This document shows positions 1-5,882 of a stretch of DNA of 9,269 nt, piece by piece. Every line of letters begins with the position of its first letter. Position 1 is the stretch's first letter. The stretch spans positions 1 through 9,269 of the forward strand of contig CADBSZ010000086.1 of the NCBI GenBank assembly GCA_902797525.1. The letters are read 5' to 3'. The position numbers and the translations under genes are program-made. The notes beneath the pieces were generated by a model that ran no database searches, was not told the DNA's origin, and saw nothing but the letters and a program-made list of their open reading frames with translations. The DNA is from an uncultured Ruminococcus sp. Lineage in GTDB: Bacteria; Bacillota; Clostridia; Oscillospirales; Acutalibacteraceae.

Positions 1-1
1 A

Positions 2-424
2 ATCGCTTCCTACGGCGGCATCGACCTCTTTATGGGCGGCATCGGCGTTGACGGTCACATCGCGTTCAACGAGCCCTTCACCAGCCTTGCTTCCCGCACC
101 GGCGTCAGAAACCTCACCACCGACACCCGCATTGTGAACTCCCGTTTCTTCGGCAACGATCCCGAGGCGGTTCCGGCTCAGGCACTGTCCGTCGGCGTAG
201 GCACCGTAACCGATTCCAAGGAAGTGCTGATTCTGATTAACGGTCACAACAAGGCAAAGGCTTTGGCGGAAACCGTAGAGGGCGCTGTCAGCCACAAGTG
301 GACCTGCTCCGCGCTGCAAATGCACAACGGCGCAATCATCGCCTGCGACGAGGCGGCTTGCGACGAGTTGACCGTCGGCGCTTACAAATACTTCCTCGAC
401 ATTGAAAAGAAGGAGCGACTCTAA
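2..424 (+). CDS. nagB: Glucosamine-6-phosphate deaminase, C-terminal part (5' truncated by window edge)
   Basis: This is the last ~140 residues of NagB, which interconverts glucosamine-6-phosphate and fructose-6-phosphate plus ammonia in the cytoplasm. The frame is open from base 2 and the true start lies outside the window; the full family length is about 240-270 residues. The fragment holds the family signature GIGVDGHIAFNEP (bases 44-76). It contains the Asp, His and Glu matching E. coli Asp141, His143 and Glu148 of the ring-opening/deamination site. It is followed by SLASRT, DTR, NSRFF, the TVGVGT block and VEGAVSHKW, all in the order seen in NagB. The stop codon overlaps the next start by one base (TAATG), so this is the upstream member of a coupled operon with the GlmU-like gene and glmM. 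Whether it works catabolically or in reverse to feed glmM cannot be decided from sequence. Confidence 0.95.
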   Translation: MASYGGIDLFMGGIGVDGHIAFNEPFTSLASRTGVRNLTTDTRIVNSRFFGNDPEAVPAQALSVGVGTVTDSKEVLILINGHNKAKALAETVEGAVSHKWTCSALQMHNGAIIACDEAACDELTVGAYKYFLDIEKKERL

Positions 425-1086
425 TGTATACCATTAAGGATCTTTACGATCTCGACCACACCTTAGCCAAGGACTATCTCTCACAGTTTACCTATCCGTG
501 GGAGGCGCTCAAGGGCATTAAGGACTTCATCCTTGCGCTCGGCCCCACCCTCGGCGACGACTATGAGGAGGTTTCGGAAAACGTTTGGGTTCACAAAACC
601 GCAACCGTATTCCCCTCGGCTTATCTCGGCGCGCCCTGCATCATCGGCCCCGAAACCGAGGTCAGACACTGCGCGTTTATCCGCGGCTCGGCACTGGTCG
701 GCGCAAACTGCGTTATCGGCAACTCCGTTGAGCTGAAGAACGTTATCCTCTTTGACCACGTTCAAACGCCGCACTACAACTATGTGGGCGACTCCATTCT
801 CGGCTACTATTCCCACATGGGCGCAGGCTCCATTACATCTAACGTAAAATCCGACAAAAAGCTCGTGGTCGTTCACAACGGCACCGAGCAGATTGAAACC
901 GGCGTTAAAAAATTCGGCGCGATGCTGGGCGACTATGTTGAGGTCGGCTGCAACGCGGTATGCAACCCCGGCTCCGTGCTGGGCAGACACGTCAGTGTGT
1001 ATCCCACCTCCTGCGTGCGCGGCGTTGTTCCCGAAAACTGCATTTTCAAGAACAGCGGCGATATTGTTGAAAGGAAGGCAGACTGA
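424..1086 (+). CDS. Free-standing GlmU C-terminal-like hexapeptide-repeat (left-handed beta-helix) protein, probable sugar-phosphate acyltransferase
   Basis: A 220-residue protein. Residues ~1-50 form a short helical lead-in; residues ~53-205 show the imperfect hexapeptide periodicity of a left-handed beta-helix. The core resembles the acetyltransferase half of GlmU: GNSVELKN (99-106), PHYNYVGDS (116-124), GAGSITSN (133-140) and KFGAMLGD (163-170). Aligned by eye to E. coli GlmU, His117 and Tyr120 fall on catalytic His363 and on Tyr366, and Asn140 on Asn386. His131 replaces Asn377 and Val141 replaces Tyr387. No N-terminal nucleotidyltransferase domain (no GGxGTRM-type loop) is present. AAGGAG at 410-415 sits 8 bases before the ATG, which overlaps the nagB stop; the stop overlaps the glmM start. 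Position between nagB and glmM suggests glucosamine-1-phosphate N-acetylation. That is inference; another acyl acceptor or a regulatory role is possible. Such proteins are often annotated as UDP-GlcNAc pyrophosphorylase, which this architecture does not support. Confidence 0.85.
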   Translation: MYTIKDLYDLDHTLAKDYLSQFTYPWEALKGIKDFILALGPTLGDDYEEVSENVWVHKTATVFPSAYLGAPCIIGPETEVRHCAFIRGSALVGANCVIGNSVELKNVILFDHVQTPHYNYVGDSILGYYSHMGAGSITSNVKSDKKLVVVHNGTEQIETGVKKFGAMLGDYVEVGCNAVCNPGSVLGRHVSVYPTSCVRGVVPENCIFKNSGDIVERKAD

Positions 1087-2438
1087 TGGGCAAGTATTTC
1101 GGAACCGACGGCTTCAGAGGCGAAGCCAACAAAAACCTCACATTTGAACACGCGGTGAAAATCGGCCGCTTTTTGGGCTGGTATTTCGGCGCAAACATGG
1201 GCAAAAAGGCGAAGGTTGTCATCGGTAAGGACACCCGCCGTTCGTCCTATATGTTTGAATACGCGCTGTGCACAGGCTTGATGGCGAGCGGCGCTGACGC
1301 ATATATTATGCACGTCACCACCACCCCCTCTGTTGCTTACATCACCCGTATCGACGATTTTGACTGCGGTATTATGATTTCCGCTTCCCACAACCCCTTC
1401 TATGATAACGGCATTAAGCTGCTCAACGGCAAGGGCGAAAAGATGGAGGAGGAGACCCTTCTCAAAATTGAGGACTATATCGACGACAAGCTCGAAATTC
1501 CCGTTGCCCAACGAGAGGACATCGGCAGAACCGTTGACTATGTTTCCGGCCGCAACCGCTACATCGGCTATTTGATTTCCATGAGCAAATACAGCTTCAA
1601 GGACGTCAAGGTCGGTCTGGACGTTTCCAACGGCGCTTCCTGGCAGATTGCCAAGGGCGTTTTCGACGCGCTCGGCGCAAAAACCTATGTCATCAACGAC
1701 AATCCCGACGGCTACAACATCAACACCGACTGCGGCTCCACCCACATTGAGCATTTGCAGAAGTTCGTTGTTGACAAGGGCCTCGACGTCGGCTTTGCTT
1801 ACGACGGTGACGCCGACAGATGTTTGGCGGTTGATGAAAAGGGCAACGTTGTTACCGGCGATCACATCATCTACATCTACGGCTGCTACATGAAGGAAAG
1901 AGGCAAGCTGTTCAACAATAAGGTTGTTGCGACCATCATGAGCAACTTCGGCCTGTTCAAGGCGCTCGACAAGGTTGGCATCGAATATGATAAGACCAGC
2001 GTCGGCGACAAGTATGTGTATGAAAACATGCTGCAAACCGGAAACCGCATCGGCGGCGAGGAATCCGGCCACATCATCTTCTCCAAGTACGCCACCACCG
2101 GCGACGGCATTCTGACCTCGCTGAAGCTGATGGAGGTTATGCTGGCTAAGAAGAAGCCCATGAGCGAGCTGGCTGCGCCGATGGTAATGTATCCGCAGGT
2201 GCTCAAGAATGTCAGAGTATATTCCAAGCCCGACGCGAAGAACGATCCCGACGTGCAGGCAGAGGTTGCCAAGGTTGCCGAGGCTTTGGGCGACAACGGC
2301 AGAATCCTGCTCAGAGAATCCGGCACCGAGCCTGTTATCCGCGTAATGGTTGAGGCAGGCAGCGACGAAGAGTGCGAGAAGTATGTTGATCAGGTAATCG
2401 ACGTTATCCGCGCCAAAGGTCACATCATCGAAGCATAA
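1086..2438 (+). CDS. glmM: Phosphoglucosamine mutase
   Basis: A 450-residue alpha-D-phosphohexomutase, the normal length for GlmM, converting glucosamine-6-phosphate to glucosamine-1-phosphate for UDP-GlcNAc and cell-wall synthesis. All four family sites are present: the N-terminal KYFGTDGFRG; the phosphoserine loop ISASHNPFYDNGIK with the catalytic serine at residue 101; the Mg-binding loop DGDADR at 240-245; and the sugar-binding loop GGEESGHI at 323-330. The C-terminal phosphate-binding loop RESGTEP (410-416) closes domain 4. The YDNGIK form of the serine loop and the KYATTGDGILTSLKLM block favour GlmM over phosphoglucomutase or phosphomannomutase. AAGGAAGG at 1071-1078 lies 7 bases before the ATG, which overlaps the previous stop (TGATG). 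It is the last gene of the amino-sugar operon and is followed by a strong terminator. Confidence 0.95.
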   Translation: MGKYFGTDGFRGEANKNLTFEHAVKIGRFLGWYFGANMGKKAKVVIGKDTRRSSYMFEYALCTGLMASGADAYIMHVTTTPSVAYITRIDDFDCGIMISASHNPFYDNGIKLLNGKGEKMEEETLLKIEDYIDDKLEIPVAQREDIGRTVDYVSGRNRYIGYLISMSKYSFKDVKVGLDVSNGASWQIAKGVFDALGAKTYVINDNPDGYNINTDCGSTHIEHLQKFVVDKGLDVGFAYDGDADRCLAVDEKGNVVTGDHIIYIYGCYMKERGKLFNNKVVATIMSNFGLFKALDKVGIEYDKTSVGDKYVYENMLQTGNRIGGEESGHIIFSKYATTGDGILTSLKLMEVMLAKKKPMSELAAPMVMYPQVLKNVRVYSKPDAKNDPDVQAEVAKVAEALGDNGRILLRESGTEPVIRVMVEAGSDEECEKYVDQVIDVIRAKGHIIEA

Positions 2439-2451
2439 TCAAACAGTTTTT

Positions 2452-2481
2452 GAGCCGAAGGGTTTTCCTTCGGCTCTTTTT
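2452..2481 (+). terminator. Rho-independent terminator of the nagB-glmM operon
   Basis: A perfect 10-bp stem (GAGCCGAAGG at 2452-2461 with CCTTCGGCTC at 2467-2476), a 5-base loop and a run of five T follow 13 bases after the glmM stop. The sequence on the 5' side is T-rich rather than A-rich, so it should act on the + strand only. Confidence 0.93.
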
Positions 2482-2508
2482 GCGTTTCGTCTGTTTCTCA
2501 ACACAACA

Positions 2509-2517
2509 TTATCCACA
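2509..2517 (+). promoter_or_regulatory. Perfect-consensus DnaA box 9-mer (isolated)
   Basis: TTATCCACA is identical to the high-affinity DnaA-box consensus. It lies in the gap between the glmM terminator and the promoter of the membrane-protein gene. No second box was found nearby on either strand, so this is not an origin. A role as a DnaA regulatory site is possible, but chance occurrence cannot be excluded. Confidence 0.35.
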
Positions 2518-2539
2518 ACCTTTTTGACTTTGAAAGGTT
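2517..2539. repeat. 7-bp inverted repeat upstream of the promoter
   Basis: AACCTTT (2517-2523) and AAAGGTT (2533-2539) form a perfect inverted repeat with a 9-base spacer. It sits about 20 bases upstream of the proposed -35 element and shares one base with the DnaA-like 9-mer. The geometry fits a regulator-binding site. It is not followed by a T run, so it is not a terminator. No regulator can be named. Confidence 0.35.
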
Positions 2540-2559
2540 AAATTTCTGTCATTCTTTCC

Positions 2560-2588
2560 TTGTATTTCTTTGTCAAATTATGTATAAT
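2560..2588 (+). promoter_or_regulatory. Probable sigma-A promoter of the membrane protein-pyrC unit
   Basis: A perfect -10 hexamer TATAAT (2583-2588) is preceded at the ideal 17-bp spacing by a weak -35, TTGTAT (2560-2565, matching only the TTG of TTGACA). Transcription would start near 2595, leaving a leader of about 42 bases before the ATG at 2637. A better -35-like hexamer, TTGTCA (2570-2575), is only 15 bp from the alternative -10 TATAGT (2591-2596), which fits less well. Confidence 0.55.
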
Positions 2589-2611
2589 GTTATAGTGTGC
2601 AACTATATCAT
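2587..2611. promoter_or_regulatory. 25-bp palindrome overlapping -10 and the start site; candidate operator
   Basis: A perfect 6-bp core (TATAGT 2591-2596, ACTATA 2602-2607) flanks the 5-base centre GTGCA. With one mismatch the arms extend to 10 bp each (9 of 10 paired). The palindrome overlaps the end of the -10 and covers the predicted start site, the usual place for a repressor operator. As RNA it would form only a weak AT-rich hairpin. No binding protein is encoded nearby. Confidence 0.4.
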
Positions 2612-2636
2612 ATCCACTTGTAATGGGGGAAAGAGT

Positions 2637-4469
2637 ATGAAACGAAACATCACGAAAAGGGTTTTTGCGCTGCTGCTCAGCGCGGTGCTTTGCGCGGCGG
2701 CTTGTGTAACGGCGTTTGCCGACAGCAAAACCTATACGGTAACAGAATGTGACAACCTGCAAATCACCCTGCCCGACAACATGACGGCAATCACCCGTTC
2801 GTCCGACGCAAAGGACGGGTATTTTGCGCTGCACAGCCTTGATTACAACAAGGTGATGAGCGATTTTCGCAGCGGCGACATCTATTTGCAGGCGATGGAT
2901 AACGTTGAAACCATCACGCTGTCGCTTTCCTCGCTCGAAACCGAGGAAAGTCAGCGTCTCGGCAACTATAATCAGCTCACCGCGGGCGACCTCGACCAAA
3001 TCGCGCGCAACTTTGTCAACACGCCCGGCAGCGTCAGCTACAATTCCGCGACGCTCGACGAGGCAGGCAAGGATGTGGTGTGGCTCTACTTCAACATGAC
3101 CGGCAAGGATCAAAGCGGCAATTCCTTCCGCCAGTATCAGGCGAACACCGTTTATGACGGCAAAAGCATCAGCCTTACGCTCAACCGCAACGGCGGCGAC
3201 GTTGCGGTTGAGGACTACGCAATTTTGTCCGGCATTGTTTCCACCGTCAAGTTTCAGGACAAGAATAAGCCTTTCCTCAGCGACATGATGCTTTATATCA
3301 TTATCGGCGGCGCGGTGCTTTTGATTATCCTGCTGATTATCATGATTGCGCTTGTGAAAAAGTCCAAAAAGCGTAAAAAGAAGTCACAGAACGACAAGAT
3401 TATTCAGGAGCTTGCCGGCAAATACCAAACCCGTCAGGGCGGTGCCCGTGACGACGCTTATGATGAGCCCTATGATGAAGCCTATGACGTCAGCGGCGTT
3501 CCGACAGAGGAAACCGCGGTTGACGAGGCTGACGTACAGGACGGCGGCTTTGAAGAAGAAATGCCGTCGCAGGATTACGACCTCGATGCGTTTGACGACG
3601 GCGTGGAAAGAAAATACTCCGACGCGGATATCGCCAGACTGTTGGGCGACGTTGAGGACGACGAAAATTTTAATGAAGCACTGCCCGTAATGCCGGCTGA
3701 CTCCGAAGAAGACGAAGAGGTCAGGGACAGTGTGATAGAAGAAGCCGGTGAAATCTCCGAGTTTTTTGAAGACTTACCCGAAGAATCGGAAGAACCCGGG
3801 GAAAAGGACGAAACCGAAGCGTTCGAAGAAGAACAGCTAACGGTCGTTGAGGAAAACTCCCCGGCAGCGGAAGAAACGGATGAAACCGAAGAATCTGAAG
3901 AATCTGAAGAATTCGAAGAATCCGATGATTTTGACGAATCCGTTGATTCCGGCAGCGAATTTGATGATTCCGACGAAGCCGACGAGGAGTTTGAGGAATA
4001 CGCCAGCGATGAAGTGCTGGTGCGCGAGGAATCCAATCAGGATAAATTCAGGGACAGCAGCGATTTCTTTGAGGAAGCCCCCAAACGGATGATGGGCGTT
4101 ATCAGCAGCAAAGAAATCGAAGAAGCCGAGGAATACGATGTTATCGGTGAGGAGGAACAGCGCGCCGAGGCAATTGAAAAGGAGCCTGTAAAAAAGGGCG
4201 AGGGCTTTTCCAACGCTATGAAGAAAGTCGGCGCGGGACTGAAAAGCTTTGGCGTTCACTGCGGCTATTTTGCCACCAACGTCAAGCGTGCCATCAAGCG
4301 CAAAAGCGCGAAAAACAAGCGTAAAAAGGCCGAGGAGGAGCGCCGCCGCCGTCAAATGGAGCGCCGCGCGCAGGAACGCGCCGCAAGAGAACGCGCGCCG
4401 CGCCGCGACGAAAACGGCTTGGTGCAGGTGCACCGCCGCGACGACCGCCGTCCCAATAACAGACGATAA
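2637..4469 (+). CDS. Type I single-pass membrane protein with highly acidic cytoplasmic region and basic tail, function unknown
   Basis: I do not recognise this 610-residue protein. Residues 1-28 are a signal peptide (basic start, hydrophobic core, likely cleavage after AFA-28). Residues ~29-215 form a small extracytoplasmic domain (YTVTECDNLQITLPDNM start, possibly a PsbP-like or similar beta-rich fold; a guess). Residues ~218-240 are one membrane helix, followed by KKSKKRKKK, so the rest should be cytoplasmic. Residues ~270-515 are low-complexity and acidic: in 401-460, 31 of 60 residues are D/E and none K/R. Short hydrophobic islands interrupt it (YSDADIARLLGDV near 327-339; FFEEAPKRMMGVISSKEI near 478-493). 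Residues 551-610 hold 26 K/R of 60. The ATG at 2637 is chosen over an in-frame ATG at 2580: it follows GGGGGAAAGAG, starts a proper signal peptide, and 2580 lies upstream of the -10. pyrC starts 9 bases after the stop, so the two are probably co-transcribed. Confidence 0.85.
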   Translation: MKRNITKRVFALLLSAVLCAAACVTAFADSKTYTVTECDNLQITLPDNMTAITRSSDAKDGYFALHSLDYNKVMSDFRSGDIYLQAMDNVETITLSLSSLETEESQRLGNYNQLTAGDLDQIARNFVNTPGSVSYNSATLDEAGKDVVWLYFNMTGKDQSGNSFRQYQANTVYDGKSISLTLNRNGGDVAVEDYAILSGIVSTVKFQDKNKPFLSDMMLYIIIGGAVLLIILLIIMIALVKKSKKRKKKSQNDKIIQELAGKYQTRQGGARDDAYDEPYDEAYDVSGVPTEETAVDEADVQDGGFEEEMPSQDYDLDAFDDGVERKYSDADIARLLGDVEDDENFNEALPVMPADSEEDEEVRDSVIEEAGEISEFFEDLPEESEEPGEKDETEAFEEEQLTVVEENSPAAEETDETEESEESEEFEESDDFDESVDSGSEFDDSDEADEEFEEYASDEVLVREESNQDKFRDSSDFFEEAPKRMMGVISSKEIEEAEEYDVIGEEEQRAEAIEKEPVKKGEGFSNAMKKVGAGLKSFGVHCGYFATNVKRAIKRKSAKNKRKKAEEERRRRQMERRAQERAARERAPRRDENGLVQVHRRDDRRPNNRR

Positions 4470-4478
4470 GGAGCCGTT

Positions 4479-5747
4479 ATGGAACTTTTACTTAAACACG
4501 CTCATATCATTTCGCCCGCGGACAATCTCGACGGCGTTGCTGATATTCTTGTTCGCGACGGCAAAATCGCGCAAATCGGCGACAACCTGTCCTGCGGCGG
4601 TGAAATCATCAACGCCGAGGGACTCACCGCGATTCCCGGTCTGGTCGATATGCACGTGCATTTGCGCGACCCCGGTCAAACCGCGAAGGAAGATATTATG
4701 ACAGGCTGCTGTGCGGCGGCGGCAGGCGGCGTTACCAGCCTGCTCTGCATGCCCAACACCAACCCCACGGTTGACAGCGCCGAAACCGTAAAATACATCC
4801 TTGACAAGGCGAAAAACGCTTCGGCGAAGGTATATGTCGCCGCAAGCATCACCAAGGGATTGAAAAGCGAAGCGCCCACCGACCTCGAGGAATTGAAGGC
4901 GGCAGGCGCCGTCGGCCTCAGCGACGACGGCAGACCGGTTGAAAACACCAAATTTTTAAGCGACGCCATGAAAAAAGCGCCGAAGCTCGGCATGACGGTT
5001 GTCGCGCACTGCGAGGACTTGTTCCTTGCCGACGGCGGCAAAATCAACGAGGGCGAGGTGTCGCGCGCGCTCGGCGTCAAGGGCATTCCCGCAGCGGCCG
5101 AGGATTGCGGCACCGCAAGAGAAATCGCGCTTGCTGCCGCGGAAAACGTGCCCATTCACATTTGCCACGTCAGCACCAAAACCAGCGTGGATTTGGTGCG
5201 CGACGCAAAGCGCAGGGGCGTGAAGGTGACGGCGGAAACCGCGCCGCACTACTTCTCGCTCACCGAACAGGAGCTGCTTCGCCGCGACGCGGACTACCGC
5301 ATGAATCCGCCGCTTCGCACCCGGGCGGACGTCAGCGCCATCCTCGGCGGCTTAACCGACGGCACGCTCGACTGCATCGCTACCGACCACGCACCGCACA
5401 CCGTGGAAGAAAAATCCGATTTTGAAGCCTCTCCCAACGGTTCCATCGGTATGGAAACCTCGCTGGCGGTCGGCGTTACCTATCTTGTCAAAACAGGCGT
5501 ATTGTCTTTTGGTGAGTTGGTGCGCAAAATGTCGGTCAATCCGGCAAACATTCTCGGCATCAACGCCGGCACCCTGTCCGTCGGCGCACCTGCCGACATC
5601 GCGCTTGTGGATTTGAACGAGGAGTGGACGGTTGACGTTAACAGGTTGCACGGCAAAAGCAAAAACACCCCCTTTAAGGGCATGACGCTTACCGGCAAGG
5701 TGAAGCGCACCCTGCTCAACGGTCAAACCGTTTTTATTGATGAATAA
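4479..5747 (+). CDS. pyrC: Dihydroorotase, class I
   Basis: A 422-residue amidohydrolase that closes N-carbamoyl-aspartate to dihydroorotate, step 3 of UMP synthesis. Zinc-site residues appear in order: His59 and His61 in DMHVHLRDPG, Asp150 in GLSDDGRP, His177 in VVAHCED, His230 in IHICHVST, and catalytic Asp303 in IATDHAPHT. The CMPNTNP motif (90-96) is the usual substrate-loop signature. Asp at position 150, in place of the carboxylated lysine of E. coli-type enzymes, matches the class I Bacillus-type enzyme; length also fits (~425). The Shine-Dalgarno AAGGAG (4468-4473) overlaps the stop codon of the preceding membrane-protein gene, with 5 bases to the ATG, which suggests translational coupling. 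No PyrR-type attenuator is visible upstream. pyrB does not follow it, so the pathway genes are dispersed in this genome. Confidence 0.95.
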   Translation: MELLLKHAHIISPADNLDGVADILVRDGKIAQIGDNLSCGGEIINAEGLTAIPGLVDMHVHLRDPGQTAKEDIMTGCCAAAAGGVTSLLCMPNTNPTVDSAETVKYILDKAKNASAKVYVAASITKGLKSEAPTDLEELKAAGAVGLSDDGRPVENTKFLSDAMKKAPKLGMTVVAHCEDLFLADGGKINEGEVSRALGVKGIPAAAEDCGTAREIALAAAENVPIHICHVSTKTSVDLVRDAKRRGVKVTAETAPHYFSLTEQELLRRDADYRMNPPLRTRADVSAILGGLTDGTLDCIATDHAPHTVEEKSDFEASPNGSIGMETSLAVGVTYLVKTGVLSFGELVRKMSVNPANILGINAGTLSVGAPADIALVDLNEEWTVDVNRLHGKSKNTPFKGMTLTGKVKRTLLNGQTVFIDE

Positions 5748-5765
5748 AACGTTGCTGTAAATCAG

Positions 5766-5864
5766 CCGCAGGGGCGGTGCTTGCCGCTGCGGTAAAGCGA
5801 CAGCCGCAAGGGTTGTCATTACGTGATATAAAAGAACGGTCATTCCGCACATGAGCGAAATGAC
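5766..5864. repeat. Cluster of three small hairpins in the pyrC-aldolase gap (REP-like)
   Basis: Hairpin A, 5766-5792: CCGCAG pairs with CTGCGG, with an inner GGC/GCC. Hairpin B, 5799-5817: GACAGCC pairs with GGTTGTC (one G-U) around a 5-base loop. Hairpin C, 5839-5864: GTCATTCCGC pairs with GCGAAATGAC (9 of 10) around ACATGA. Both A and B start within a direct repeat, CAGCCGCAGGGG (5763-5774) and CAGCCGCAAGGG (5801-5812). None has a T run, so they are not clear terminators. They look like dispersed palindromic repeat remnants, but only one set lies in the window. Confidence 0.45.
5824..5832 (+). promoter_or_regulatory. Possible extended -10 promoter before the aldolase gene
   Basis: TGATATAAA fits an extended -10 (TGn followed by TATAAA). 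No good -35 lies 16-18 bp upstream. A start near 5839 would put hairpin C at the very 5' end of the RNA, four bases before the ribosome binding site. Weak candidate; the gene may instead be read through from pyrC. Confidence 0.25.
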
Positions 5865-5882
5865 GGTATTGGAGTGATACAT

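Noticed and set aside
933..2423. A long open frame (496 codons) on the minus strand, antisense to glmM and the end of the GlmU-like gene
   Set aside because: It mirrors strongly supported + strand genes and has no recognisable domain and no credible ribosome binding site. Its composition is what codon bias in the sense gene produces.
2580..2636. Upstream in-frame ATG at 2580 as start of the membrane protein
   Set aside because: It lies before the -10 element and would bury the signal peptide behind 19 extra residues; the ATG at 2637 has a purine-rich ribosome binding site.
3456..3494. YDEPYDEAYD tandem codons as a mobile or microsatellite insertion
   Set aside because: The repeat is in frame, short and consistent with the surrounding low-complexity acidic coding sequence.
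3575..4036. A serine-rich minus-strand open frame under the acidic region
   Set aside because: Serine-rich sequence is simply the reverse complement of GAA/GAT-rich acidic codons.
5766..5792. Hairpin A after pyrC as an intrinsic terminator
   Set aside because: It has an internal mismatch pair and is followed by TAAAGCGAC, not by a T run.
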